64,000 bases of DNA from Tricholomella constricta (Eukaryota; Basidiomycota; Agaricomycetes; Agaricales; Lyophyllaceae): positions 62,001-126,000 of the forward strand of contig JAACJP010000057.1 of the NCBI GenBank assembly GCA_013368375.1, given 5' to 3'. The translations under genes were made by a program, and so were the position numbers. This document shows positions 1 through 12,720 of this stretch, piece by piece. The notes beneath the pieces are model-generated. The model made no database searches. It was not told the DNA's origin and saw nothing but the letters and a program-made list of their open reading frames with translations. How positions within the stretch are numbered: position 1 is the first letter of the stretch; every line of letters begins with the position of its first letter.

Positions 1-2278
1 GACGACCTTCGGACCGCGGTGATCCACGCTTCGAGGGCGTGGACGAGCGGCGATGTCTCAACTTTGACAGCTATGAAAACACGTTGTTATGTTCATCCTG
101 ACCAAGATACCTGATATATAACAGCTGTGATGCAGCGAGGCGGAGTAATGAAATTGAAGCTCGGTCGTCAGGCCTTCATGGAACAGCGAGCGCAGTGGTG
201 ACAAGAACAAGTCGACAAGGACGACTGAGATCAACACGGTGATTACACCGTTACAAACAAAGCTGAAAGATTGGTTTTTTTTTTTTTGATGGATCCCCAA
301 CTGGACATGGACCTCGAGGATGAGGAGTGCGTCGAGCAGGTTCGATATTCTTCCTTTGTCTTTTTCTTTAGGTTTGCGTAATATCTGCATAATGCTCCGA
401 CCGAACTGCAATATGAGGGTCGTTTTATCGCCTTGGCGCGGCTCACTCCTGATGCGCACTCGTAGCCGTTTTGTTTTTCCCCGTGCCTCTCGTCCACGAG
501 GACGTCAGAGTCTTCGGTAATTCACAAAAAACATTCGAGACCATGGGAGAATGAAAAGCTTCGCCTTGTACGTACCACTACTGTTCTTCAGTTTCTGCGT
601 CGATTTCCATTCTCCAGAAAGCCCTAGGCGCGAAGGCGAGGTGCGCGGCACCAAGTACGAAGCTTACCTTGGGTCCATGACTTGCTGAGAGCATACTAAA
701 AAGCTGGGCGCTTTGCGCAGGTTCTGGTCGCGCTTTGCGCAAATTCCTGGCTGGTCCGTCAGTCGCGCATTCCGTCTTATATCCGCTGCGAAGTACTGCC
801 GCACTAGCACTTCCGGTCTCGCCGACGGCAGTGTCATTGACAAAGCTTACGAGAAATGGACTCACGAGACCCACGACTTTGAAGAACTCATGCCACGCAG
901 TTTTGTTTTATGCGAGCGAATGCCTCCGAACGTGACGATTCCGACCCCGTTTCAAATCATGTTTCCATCGATAACCTCCGTATTTTTAATTGACTGACCG
1001 CTGGTGCTTTTCATACTCCAGTAAGAAGTGTGCACGTATGCCCATCGCCCACGGCACATGGGAAATGACACTCGGTTACACCCGATTGGCTCCATCGGCT
1101 GGAGATGAATATATCCATGAACAAAAACGCGTGTATCATTTTTCATCATGAACCTGCATATTCGACACGTTTTGATCCAATTTCTACCAGACTCTTGAGC
1201 AACGCAAGCTGCAAAGTCTGGGCTCTGACATTAGCTTAGCATACGCCGCACAGGACTGTCTGGAGGCATCCGTGTGCGCTTTGCTTCAGGGCTTGTCATT
1301 TACTCTGTCAGAGCCTGCATCAAGGCGCGTTCATGTCGATGCGCACTAGCCCTCGTTGGATAAATTGGACATGTCTGTAATGAACGAGGTGCTTGTCAAT
1401 GGCTACTCAGGAAACGATTCTTGAAATCGCGGCGCAGACGTTGGCGACAGCCAGAAGGGAACTTGCCTTTATGGGACCAAAGTCTGATAACCTCGAGGCA
1501 TCGAACGCCACCACTAAACCAAAATGTCAATTGATGAACTCATCTCTGCAATAAATGCATTCATTTATGAGAATTTTTTCTCATCTTAATATTCTTCAAT
1601 TTAGCATTGTTGGATCGCTTTCATCGATGGGCACGCCGGGAGGGCACGGGTTACGCAGTGCCGTTGTCCCTCGACGGCGGTGTCCAAGGCGACTTCGTCA
1701 AACGTGGTAAGTATCACAAGTTCGAGCCAGCTCCCGCCCAATCAGCGATGCTCCCATCCATCCTCGTTCCTAGCCCGGCAGGCAGAAAGTCAGCACTCGT
1801 CATGACTTCAACTGTCTTGAATTACTTTGGCAGAAAACTTCGCTGTATGACGAGATAAGGCTCAGTCACATGAACCCAAGAGCCTCATTTCGTCATTGAA
1901 CGGGGACAATGTAAATCACAGACTTCATCCGCGATACCCAGTCGCCTCGCAACTCCTGGGGTCCTATATTCACCCTTGCTGGGCGGCTACTCCGGACTGC
2001 TGCAAAAAAAGGCGCTTAAGCAGCTGAATAAATATGTCAATTGATTTCTCCGACCTTCGCAAGCAGTGAATTAGTTGGTGAGAGCATCAACCAATGTAGG
2101 AATGTCGCGTCGCGTCGTGTAATTTAGTATCGCGTGACCCCAGAGCTTCACGTGATTACACCGCCATGAGCCGGGGTCGGACAGTCGTCATTATCAGCCT
2201 ATCTGGTCAATCGTCCACCTTGTACGTTCAGAATAACCGAGTGACTATCGCGCTGGAAGACAATCGAAAGCGCGTAAT
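1..2278. other. Unassigned region upstream of BZZ1
   Basis: I could not assign a gene here. Frame 1 is open from the left edge to a stop near base 114 and could be the last exon of a gene outside the window. A short acidic reading frame starts at the ATG at 289 and runs into a GT..AG-like boundary near 340, but its continuation meets stops. Another ATG frame begins near 1399 and ends near 1554. A reading frame at about 1607-1710 ends at a strong donor (GTAAGTATC). These may be exons of one or more small or decayed genes; none matches a family I recognise. Confidence 0.3.
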
Positions 2279-5200
2279 ATGCAACCAACCGGCCAAAGCT
2301 ATGGTCAAACCCTTCCAGTAATGTCAATTGACTCAGATAACCACGAGTTCAGCTAAACGTCTCGCGACCTACCATCCAGGATCAGGTGGAGCGCATAGCC
2401 GCGTTGTTCGACGCGCATCTAGAGCTGATAAGCGATGTAAGCATCCGTACTGGACGAAAGGATGTTGGGATGGCCAGTTGATTACCTGGTTGAACCTAGG
2501 TTCGCGAACTGTATGCGGCCCGTGCCGCACTTGAAAGGGATTACGCCGCGAAATTGCAAGTACTTACCAAGAAGGCTCTCGAGAAGAAAACCAGGATGGA
2601 GATACCGATCGCGATCGGCGAGCATCCCACCAAGGCGTGGGATGCGAGCTCGCTCATGCAGAAGTGGAGTCCCCTATGTCCCAACAGGATGCACGAAGCT
2701 GAAAAACTGACGCGAATTTTGCAGTTCTTTGAATGCGGCATACACTGAGCTCATGGATTCCATGGCCACCACTGCTCAGGACCACGTAAATATTGCGGAC
2801 GGACTGACGACGCAGGTCGTCGAAGTCTTGAAGACGGTCGAGAAGAAAAGCGAAGAGGCAAAGAAGAAGGTTCTATGCCTTTTTATGAATTCTGGAACAA
2901 CTATCTGAGTTGAGATGGTGCACTTTTAGGAAATGCAGTTCTTCCAGAAGCTGCTGGCCGATAGAGATCGTGTCTATGCTGACCGCCTTAAGGCATGTAC
3001 CTCGTGTGTAATTTCGCCCTCCCTTTAGTTCTCATGTTGTCTATACTTCTCAGAGCAAGCAAAAGGCAAGTAAGATTAAATCCTGGGGTTAAGCTTAATG
3101 ATTGACTGGTTTGAATTGCAGTACGACGAAGACTGCAACGAGGTCGAAGCATATCGTCAGAAGCAGGTATCAAACCCCCGCGTTTCATTAATTTGAGGAT
3201 TTCATTACATCATGACCACAGGGTCGTGCCCATGATGACAAGCATGCTGATCGCGCTGCGAAGCAGGCAGAACAGCAGCGCATCGATATGCTTGATAGCA
3301 AGAAGTAGGTTCTCTGAGACTGAATTATTCTGGACTGAAAATGACGAAATACAGCGTTTATCTAATTTCGATTGCTGTCGCGAACAATGCGAAAGCCGAA
3401 TTCTATAAGGAAAGTCTACCGACTCTTGAAGACGTGCGTAGACGGTTGACTCCGATCCTGTTGATTAATAATCCTAGACTTTCTAGCAATTGCGTGCGCT
3501 TTTATTCGTGTTCAAGAATAAGTATTCGTATTCACATATGTCCAGAACATCTTCAACGCCGCCTGGTCGAGCGATTCACAAAAATCCTCCAACACTCGCA
3601 GGCATTGCAGCTTGGTCATCTTGATTCCTTGAGGAACAGAGTTAATCGAGTGGAGACTGCTCTTGAACGTGTAGATGCCGCGAAGGATCAAGATCTTTTT
3701 ATTGACCACAACTTGAGACCATTTACAGCACCAGATAACTGGGCATTTGAGCCCTGCCCCACTCACTATGACACTGTGAGGGATCCGCCCTACTCCTGAA
3801 CGGTCATAGGGCTCACCCTTTTAACTTAAGGGAGAAATGAGCGTCGACCCTGCTCCCAAGATATTCCTGCAAAACAAGCTCAGTAGATGTCGATCTAAGT
3901 TGGAAGAGTTGGGTCCTCTTGTTGATGCAAAGCGTTAGTTTCCAAATACCAACGCTCAGGGTTTGAGAGCTAACGTGTACCTCAGGCAGGGAACACGATC
4001 AGCTGCTGAAACAAATATCCTCATACAAGGCTGATCACACTGTCGGCAATATTGATGAAGTATCGGACGTAAGTTCCTTGTTGTGCCGAGCCCGGATGAT
4101 CCTGATGTTCTTTTTATAGAACTTTTTGGAAGCTCTTCACCAACTTAGATTCTACACAATATCTGAAAGGATTCTACAAGCAGAGGTGGAGACCATTGTC
4201 GCCGCCATTGGGGGTAAATATAACCATTGTGGTCGTTCATTTTTTCCGACTCACCACTGTGACCAGCTGATGAGGGTGCCCGGCAGCCCCACGCATTCAA
4301 AAGCTCTTCTTTCTCCATCCCAACGCAGTGCGGATACTGCAAGGTACTTTTCTGCGCGACATTACGATGTTTTATCTACACCGTCTTTCTAGACATCAAT
4401 CTGGGGGCTAAGCAAGCAGGGGAAGACCTGTAAACTTTGCGGGATTTCCGTTCATTCTAAATGCGAGCTCAAGGTGGGAGCCCTGCGATTTCTGGGCGGT
4501 ACTTTGCATGACAGAACACGATTAACCAGGTACCTGCCGACTGTCAGCAGGCTAGTGCGATCAAGCCTCCATCCACTAGTCGGTTGTCAGTGTCACGCAT
4601 GAGTTCTCGAGGTATTCGGCATGCGAAACCATCGCTTCATCAATTGATTCATTTCTCCGTTTGTAGTATCAGCTTCCCAACAGCCTCCCACCGCTTCCTC
4701 TTTTGTCCAATCAACCACTTCGGAGGAATCAAACGAGGAGGTGTACCCTGCGGCTCGCATGCTCTTTGACTTTAATCCGACCTCTGAGTTTGAACTGAGT
4801 GTTTCTGGTACTGAACTATTTTTGCCCCCTTCTTCGGGTCCTAACGGGCTTGCACACAGAGGGCGCGATTGTTCATGTGGTGGAACCAGACGACGGTTCT
4901 GGATGGGTTAAAGTCTCCGACTCGTTGGGAAGAGATGGGCTCGTCCCTGCGTCGTACCTTGAACATGACGACTCTGTCACGTCGATTAGTCAAGCGCCGG
5001 CCATTCAAGACGGTTCCGGACAGTACGGTAAGTTCCACCACTGACCTGTGGCGATCACGATCGCTCATGATATGGCGTGTAGTTCGTGCTATCTATCCGT
5101 ACGAGGCTCAGGGGCAGGATGAGCTCGGCCTCTCTGAAGGCCAGACTATTCAGCTTACGGGCGGTCCATCAGGTGGCCAACATTATGGTAACGGCTGGTG

Positions 5201-5380
5201 GGAAGGTGAGATCACATTAGTCCTTGCCGCAGCGTCCTCTCATTGATCGCTTGGCTTCTGTGAAAGGGCTTGACTCCAAGGGAAGGAAGGGAATATTTCC
5301 CAGCAACTATGTATGTATACTGTTCCGAGAATCACTTGACGCTTGAACTTATTAATGCCTGGCAGGTGGAGATGGCCTGA
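2279..5380 (+). CDS. BZZ1: BZZ1-like F-BAR, C1 and double SH3 protein
   Basis: Cortical actin-patch protein. Yeast Bzz1 binds curved membrane through its F-BAR domain and recruits WASP/Las17-type actin nucleators through its SH3 domains during endocytosis. About 21 short exons can be joined. Exon 1 (2279-2317) encodes MQPTGQSYGQTLP and splices to 2380 (DQVERIAALFD). F-BAR helices follow (RELYAARAALERDYAAKLQ, DRDRVYADRL, QDLFIDHNLRPF). A C1 domain at about 4265-4560 has the complete H-x12-C-x2-C-x13-C-x2-C-x4-H-x2-C-x7-C ligand series. Two SH3 domains come last: ARMLFDF.., GSGWVKV.., VPASYLE, then VRAIYPYEAQ.., NGWWEG.., GIFPSNYV. The stop TGA is at 5378-5380. A 7-nt microexon (3487-3493) is needed to keep frame. 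The domain order is that of the family. The start was chosen because SYGQTLP followed by DQVERI matches the usual F-BAR N-terminus. Confidence 0.9.
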
Positions 5381-8062
5381 TTGTGAAGAGTGTCCACTCG
5401 TCATTGTTCTGTTTTTATGTACTGCTCTTCTCGTATTTACAAATCTTCGTTGCCCGGATCATTCGTCTCGCATCCAACGTGCACCACTCGAGCTCATGGC
5501 GTTGAACTTATTTTATTCAAAGAGTACAGGGTCATCAACGCCCTTCTCCGAGATAATCAAAAGCGCTGCCTCGTTAGCATGTCACGAGTGCACACAACTT
5601 GGCGAAGGACTTTATCTGAGCAGGCTACTCAATCCTCAGGGCTCAGACCATCCAGAACTGGCGGAGAGGGGAGGATGGAAGATCCCACACAAAGTCTAAA
5701 TCGGTGTACGGTTGCATACGGGCGAATAAGTAGTGTCAATTAAATTCTCATGTCAGATCCATGCATTGCCAGTGGCGTTCCCGAGAAGTCTAAGGACCCT
5801 GAGGGAGATTGTCTTATTGTGGGTTCTGGAGGAGCGGCGAGGACTGGATGACTCATACCTAAGATATGGGGAGGCACGTCGCCGTGTGGCAGAGTGTGAT
5901 GAGAAGGTCGCCTGCCGCCGCCCCACGAGAGGATTCAACCCGATGAAGCAACGATTGAAAGCGGTTCTGTCAGTTCCCAGATCCCGGAGATGCATTTTAC
6001 CAATATCATCATTTCGAAATTACTTCCCAGCCTTGTAAATTTGACAGATTTTTGTATTGCTTGAGAGACCGCCGCCATTTAGTTCGCTGAGAATAGATCT
6101 GTGTTCGAAATTTCTGGAGACCAAACTGGAGGTAAGTAGGCGCCGACGCAATGTCATGGTCGTCGACCATTTTCCGACGCTAAATGGTTTGTTGTAGAAG
6201 CGAGCCTTCGGCAAGGTGAAGATGGAGATTGGCTAAGATGAAGAATTTGGGTATCAGAGGACCAAGATATTCCAGGAAGAGACCCAAGCTGTCACACCAT
6301 CTTGACAGAGGAACACGATCACTACCAAAAGGCCAGAGAAGAACCCTTAACAACGATTACCGAACTCACCTTGTTCATTATCCTCCCAAAGTGTACTTCG
6401 TGAAAAAAGTCGATTGGTGGTTGTGTTTTACCAGCTATCCGCAATCCTTGTGCTCTCTTGCTGACGCACATTGAGCCCGGAGCCCTCCGCGCGGCACAGA
6501 CAAGACTATGTGCCGCACCACGGTCTAATATAGAGCGGAGATTTTCGGCACAACAATGCAATCGTCCAAAAGAACCTTCTTCTCAGTTCCATGAGGCTTC
6601 TTACGTGTCAAGGCGGCTAGTGCCTATCGATGGAAAGTGGAGAGAATGGGAATTAATGAGCTCCAAGAGCCGCGAAAGGCAAGAAAAATCGTACGTGCAT
6701 GCAATGTGTTGCTGCTTCCGTGACAGGAGACCATACGAAACGGCAAAACTCTCCAAAGCACGGCGAACACGAGTCCGTGGAGTCCAAGTGTTATAAAAGA
6801 CGCCAAAATATCCATAACCTGCAGTAGAGCCCCAATTTTCACCCCTCGTTCCAGGTCCTGGCTGGGACGCTGAAAGCTGGGCAAGATGTCACTGTCCTTG
6901 ACCATTTACGCAGACCACGGCCGGAAGAACTCGAAGGCGCCAGTTGCTCCCAGTTACTATCCACAGAGGTTTGTCCCTTTAATCCTTGACTCTACCGCGA
7001 GTATAAAGTCTCTATTTTCCAGGACAAGTAGCTGCGGGGTTCAAGAATCCCTCAAAGACAAGGTCAGAATTAATTGCCCGTCGAGAAAAACATAACCAAG
7101 CCCAGACAGTCAAGTTCGCCCCTCCAAGAGACTCACGCGTACGTGAGTAGCCCACACGTTGAGAAACATGTCACGCCCAGATGGAGACATTACCGGTATG
7201 CCCATTTACAGCTCGAAGGTATTCCTTTTGACGGATAGTGTCCATGAATCGTAGGTCGAAGGTCGACAGTTAGTCATAGACGAAGGTTTCGCGACGGCCC
7301 TTAAGACTAATTTCCTCTTCTTGTTCTTTTTTGCTTCGGCGACACAGGCTACGCACCTCTTCTTTCATTCTACCAGCCGGCCGGTCGGACTAGTCGTGCA
7401 GTGTACGCGACTACCTCCTTCGGTATCGTCATCACAGCGCCCTCTCCGAGTACGCTTTGCAGCACTTGGTGTGCTCACTAGGTGACGCACGAGTACTCCT
7501 GCGATGGATGACTGCAATGACGATTCCGCTGCAGGTATGAAGTGATACACGCACACTGTCCCGGCAGAATTTTTTTTTCCATTAGTACAAGGGGCTCGAA
7601 ATTGATTGGATTGACCGTTGGAAATCCGAGGGTGTCGATGCTAGGCAGTGCCACGTCTCTGGAAGAAGTTTATGCGTGTAGACAGCCTACCTAATAGCCA
7701 GCGATTGGCGACCCTGGTCAGCTCAAAGTTTAAATTCCGTGTCGGGCTTGAGTGCATGACTCGGAGGGGCGCCGTGCAAGCGCGCCGTACAGTGATATGT
7801 TCTCAACCTTTCGAGTCCGGACTTTGGCAAGAACGTGCATCCCGCTCAACAGAGAGACCGTACGTGGATGCCTGCGCTCCTGCGAATGCGAGGGTTTAAT
7901 GGTTGCCGTTGCAACTCTACGCTTCCTCCGAGCGATACCTCCGAGTCCGAACGTCGCGTGATGACTACTATCACGTGGACTTGCACAATCTCAAGGCTGA
8001 GGCTGGAGCTGCAAGAAATGTATACAACAAATGGGATAGTAATACAGGTATGTCAACAATGG
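5381..8062. other. Unassigned exon-like pieces
   Basis: No confident gene. The plus strand holds pieces bounded by plausible splice sites: an ATG frame from 5751 (MSDPCIASGVPEKSK) with a stop 34 codons later; an about 5920-6030 stretch reading EMHFTNIIISKLLPSL before a GTAAAT donor; 6109-6123 (VFEIS) and 6199-6236 (GEDGDW) after acceptors; about 6270-6390 (TEEHDHYQKAREEP); and about 6856-6969 (GTLKAGQDVTVLDH). The order and codon-like texture suggest one intron-rich gene, possibly decayed, but I do not recognise it. From 7100 to 8062 I see nothing assignable apart from the probable 3' UTR of the POP2 gene on the other strand. Confidence 0.25.
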
Positions 8063-9339
8063 CTACCGTCCCCCCACTAACGACGCCCTCATGTAAGGGC
8101 CATTGCCACCCATCCCATATGAAACTGATGATGGAAGCGGCGTCGGCATCCCAGACTGCATGGAACCCATTGTCATCGGGTTTTGCGATGAATTCGAGCC
8201 GGGAGTTTGATTGTGCGAATCTCTCGCCGAGCCACGATCCTCGCGTTCCGCAATCGTCGCGCCACCCCGACCAGGATCTGCGAGGCCGTTCGAGACGGAG
8301 AATGTTTGCCCCAGGCCGTAAAGTTTCCCAGAATACTCGGCATCGTCAATTTGATCGTTGAAATAGAGTTCCCGTGTTTTGAAAAATGTGGAAGCGGTAA
8401 GAAGAGAATCCGAACCAGCTTGATTGGAGGGCCCAATCCGTTGGATCTGCATTTGGTAGACAGTTGGAGGAAACGCCACGCAAGGGGAAAGCATGAAGGG
8501 ACGTACGCCTAGGTCGTCGGCAAGCTCTTGCAAGCTACCCCGAAGGACTTTTGTTGAGCGCATGAGGAATTTTAGGTCGTACACGGTAGGGAACCATATT
8601 CGGAGGAGATTGAAGAATTGGTCTTCCGTAGTCGGTAACGACTCTGCGGTCAACAGCTTCACGAAGTAGCCAAAGTCATAACCACTAATGAGGTGAGAGA
8701 CAAAATACCCAATCAATTATGCAAATCCGTGAGGTGAGACAAAGAGCGCAAGTGGCTCATACAACGTTCCGACTCACCTGTGGAATGAGATCCACTTCGT
8801 TTCCGGGGCCAACACCATCCCCGACGTAATCATGAGCTCTGCAAAGTCGTTCGGCAATATCCCAAACTCTTCATGTCGCTGAAAATCGAACCCAGACTTT
8901 TGTAAATGGTCTATTGACTCTGGTGCGTACATATCATCGCTGGCGGTCAATCTTTAGCACCCGGCACAAACGCATCCAACAGTATCACGACTCACTTGAC
9001 ATTGAACTTGAAATTAAACTGCCAAGTCGAACACTCCTGGGGAAAGTTCCCGTCCTCGTCCGCAAGCGTGATGCCAACCTGGATTATCTTCAGTAGATCG
9101 ACATTACACCGCATCGTCTGGTAATGATAATCCGATGACGTCTTGAACGACCCAATCGGGCGTGCCACAACACCAGGGAATTCCGTGTCCTGGACTTGGC
9201 GTAAGCCAACTGTTATTATGAGGTGCGATGATGGCTAGAGTACGACCATTGCGATGTACGGGTAATTCTCGATAATTTCACGAATATTCCGCATTTCTAC
9301 TTCGAGGTTGGGTGCCCATACCTCTCGTATTCGGGACAT
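8063..9339 (-). CDS. POP2: CCR4-NOT deadenylase subunit POP2/CAF1
   Basis: Catalytic DEDD-type 3'-5' exoribonuclease of the CCR4-NOT complex, shortening mRNA poly(A) tails in the cytoplasm. Four exons on the minus strand (9339-9247, 9189-8996, 8939-8778, 8684-8063) sum to 1071 nt, giving 356 residues. The start [16 protein letters not shown] is typical. Active-site motifs seen are DTEFPG (Asp, Glu), GYDFGYF (Asp) and AGSDSLL (Asp). The histidine five residues before the last Asp in human CNOT7 is Asn here (SNQAGSD; AAT instead of CAT/CAC). The C-terminus is a low-complexity Ser/Pro/Met-rich tail of about 80 residues ending ASLVGGR. The assignment is firm. Whether the Asn affects activity is unknown. 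Confidence 0.95.
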
Positions 9340-11687
9340 ATCGAGCGCAGAGTCGGTTGACGAGCGTGAGGGAGCCAGTGTGCCGGTGGTATAGTGTCAA
9401 GAGGAAATGGTTACGTAACGAACGTTCACTGAAAACGTCTTTGATGAAATCTAGACAAGAGGTACTCGTCCAAGTCCGTCCATCGAGTGAATATTTCCCT
9501 CTCATAACTAGAAAAGCGACGTTGAAACTTGCTGCGATGTAAGGCTAGTTCTGTACTGATGTATTGATATCTAACCGCGCCATACCAACTTTTTCAAGTC
9601 AATCATCATGGTATGCTTGAATAACTGACACGACAACTGGGATTGAGGTTCACGATTTAGGGGATAATTTCCGCCGACTTCCTCAAAGGTCTGCTTTCGT
9701 TCAAACTCTGGAGCCGACACCGAGCACATTCGGAGATTTTCTGAAGGGCATCACTCTACATCTATCTGCATTCATCTCACAAAAGTATTGGCTACTCTGG
9801 CGGCAATATCTTCAAAGTGTTTTCGAAATACTGTGTCCCGACGTCAAGCTTGCTTCTTCTTTTGGGCTGCCTGTATGTCCTGGGTTCGACCATCACACGA
9901 CTTCAACTTTTTTTTAATCGTCAATCGAAATCCACTGCTCAAATGTTCCTCATGGTCCTCGTCCGCGATAGTCTCTTCTGGCTCTCCATATACAATCCGT
10001 CGTCAGATTTACGATGAACAAAGAATGTGGCATGTACCCAATCCGCATCAAAAGCTCTCCGTATTGGCACTGACGACTCGAGGACTGGCGGGATCACATT
10101 TATACCCAAGCAACGACATCTATCACTCACAAGCCTCTATTCGGAGGATAACATGAAAACATAGCGCATGGAGTGCCTCAACTTTTGCAAGAGGCACGGA
10201 CGTCGTTTGCGTTCTCTTGACATCCATACATCTCAGGCTGGATGACGAATGGATTACAGTGTAAATGTCGTTTTATTATATCTGTTTCTCAAACTTTCAC
10301 TCACGTTCTATCCTGAAGTGCTGCTCGTTTATAAATCAATCCTCTGACGCGATCGCAATCTTTTCAGAGTCTGGGAAAGCTCGTGATCGTTTCTTTTCTT
10401 TCTCATTTTTTTTCCTACAGCGATCGACGACTATGCAGCTGAGGTCTTCCCAACCTTTCAAGTTCAATGGCATTCCTCACTGTTACTACCTCCCACAGCG
10501 GTCCGCAAGCACTTTGAAGCCAAACCGATACCTTCCGGCCGGAATCTTGATCATGATCTTTCTTCGTGCCACAGTTCCCAACTTCCTTCTTGATCCACAT
10601 TTTAACTGCCGGCCGTAATTCCCCTCCGCGCAAGACAATCGCTCTAAAAGAAGACAATCATCATGGTTTGCCGAAATAGGCGCGACGTTGGAATCTGGTT
10701 TCGGCGACTTCATTATTTTCCGCTCTCCTTCGAATTCTGGAGGATCGAGCAGAAAACTGTGCGAGCTTGTCAAGTGCCGCTCTTTCGTCACTACATAAGG
10801 GTACATCTATTGACTATCGGACCTGGCAATAAAGCAACACGATGCCTTGGAGTTTGGGTTCATGGAAATCTATGTTCGACATGACCTGGGCTGCGTCTGG
10901 GCCGAACGTTAAATGGATGGCGGGAAGTGGAGCGATGACAGCGACGGTAGAGATTATATCTCTGATACTTATCGATTCTTCTTCTTCAAGGGACACTAAC
11001 CCCCCATCGAATAACTTCCGAAGACTATGAATCCTTGAGGTCTCTCCCATATGCAACAGCAGGGACCCGCCGCGTTGACGTTGAGCCTTCGCCACCTGTA
11101 AGTAAATAGTAAATCAAATCATCTAATACAGATAGGCCGAGCTTCCTGATCATTGATCAGACAATGACGCGAATTAGTGCAACCTTGAACTCAACGCAAC
11201 CGTGGCTACTACGCACGCAAGTTGATATATGCCCCTCCCTGAATGCGAAAGTCACCAGCGCGGTCGGGACCCACACCTGAATGAGGAGTGCGGAGGGGAC
11301 AAGGCGTGGTACCGAGGTGGCGTTGACGCTAGCCACTACTCTCTTCTCTAGACCTGACATACGTGCACTGGGGCAGCTCGATGTTCACTGATCATCTGTC
11401 GTCTTGAGGACCTTATCAATGAGCACGAGCATGGCTGTGGTGGTACGTACAGAGCAGCAAGGTGCAAGGTGCCAGTCGTAGTGTTGGCACCACTCAGACG
11501 TGCATGTACCCTTGGTCTTGTTCGGTCAAGAAAAGCCCGCAGGGCCGGGGGTATATGGTATTGTGACATTGCAAGATATACTGACAGCACACCATTAGAT
11601 CCAACCACGTAGTAATTCCAGTCCCAAAAATCAGCACCGGTATCAACGGGGGACCGGGGACGTCCATCTCCCTCGTTTTTTGTATCT
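9340..11687. other. Unassigned region, possible minus-strand gene
   Basis: No confident gene. On the minus strand, stretches from 11095 down to about 10814 (LPAIHLTFGPDAAQ), 10760 to 10486 (DPPEFEGER; KIMIKIPAGRYRFGF) and 10010 to 9870 (ADEDHEEHLSSGFRLTIKKK, then a Lys-rich end) look more protein-like than their surroundings. They may be exons of one hypothetical protein, but I could not join them into a single frame. Another minus-strand frame spans 11608-11348. I recognise no domain. Confidence 0.2.
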
Positions 11688-12720
11688 TCAGTTGTCCTTC
11701 GTTTTAGCCGCCTGCTGACGGAGAGCGCGCGCGATGTGGCCGTATGAGTCGACCATGAGCGCCAAGGGGACGATAACCCATCTGTGTGTCGGCAGTTCAG
11801 TTAGCAGTCAGCCAGTCAGTCCGGGGGCGGGTACGTACATGATGTTCATAAACTGTCGGAAATCAGAAGTAAGGGGAAGGGATTGGGGAGTGGGAATTGG
11901 AAATTGGAAATTAGCGGGGGAGGAGGGGCGGGAGGAGGAGGAGGGGGCGGGGCACGCACGAAGAGGTACACCCAGAGGAAGAGCGGGTTGGAGGTATCGA
12001 GGTTTTTACTGCCCGTGAGCCATTCCGGGCAGAAGGTCATCCACCTACACCCAACACCCGCATCACCTTCAGTCACCGGGGAAAACGCAGAACGCAAAAC
12101 GCAAAACGCAAAGACGCACCCGCCATAAATCTCAGCCGTGCAAAGCACCACGATCCAATAATGGCGCGCGGGGTCCGCACGCGCGAGGAGGAGGAGAATG
12201 TAGCAGCACAAGGGCCCGGCGCCGAGTACGGTCAGGAGCTCGAGGGCCACGACGGTTGGGTCGGAGAAGCCCCAGCGGAAGTCGGCGGCGGCGTATTCGC
12301 GCCCTGTAGAGGGGGGGGGGGTTGTCTCAGTAAGGGAGGGGAGAAAGGAAGGGAGGGAGGGAAACGGAGGGGAGGAGACGAACACATGACGGCGAATGCC
12401 CCGGAGCTGGTGTTGACCTGCCGGCCGAAGATAGAGAGGTAGAGGAAGGAGCCTTCGAATATGAAGTGGATGAGCGCGTCGAAGGCCTGAAGTCATGGTA
12501 TTATTAATATAGTATGTCATAGCGAGAATGAGCGGAAAGAAGGAAAACGTACGAGCCAGATGAAGGTCCACCGTTCCACGCGACGCGAGTTTTTCGGGAG
12601 GCAGGCCTTTGCACCCAGGAGCGCGACGAGGTAGACGGCTAGGACGCCGCCGAGGGAGTACGCGGATGTGAGCGTGAAGATGTCGGAGAGTGATTTGGGG
12701 GCGGGCGGTGACGGTGACAT
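11688..12720 (-). CDS. EBP-type (EXPERA) sterol isomerase-like membrane protein
   Basis: Emopamil-binding-protein family, the animal/plant type of delta8-delta7 sterol isomerase, an ER multi-pass membrane enzyme. Fungi usually use the unrelated Erg2, so the substrate here is inferred only from family. Six exons (12720-12553, 12486-12384, 12303-12120, 12044-11960, 11852-11839, 11781-11688) sum to 648 nt, giving 215 residues, close to the family length. Residues expected in the active site are present: H and E in LIHFIFEG, the motif WREYAAADFRW, E-x2-T in ALELLT, and N-x2-W in MNIIWVIVP. Hydrophobic segments alternate as expected for four to five membrane helices. Exon 5 is only 14 nt. The start at 12720 (MSPSPPAPK) was chosen; an in-frame ATG exists at 12777. 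Confidence 0.85.

Noticed and set aside
1524..2331. TGTCAATTGA occurring at 1524, 2035 and 2322
   Set aside because: Three copies of a 10-mer, two in or near introns. It may reflect branch-site-like sequence; no consistent context.
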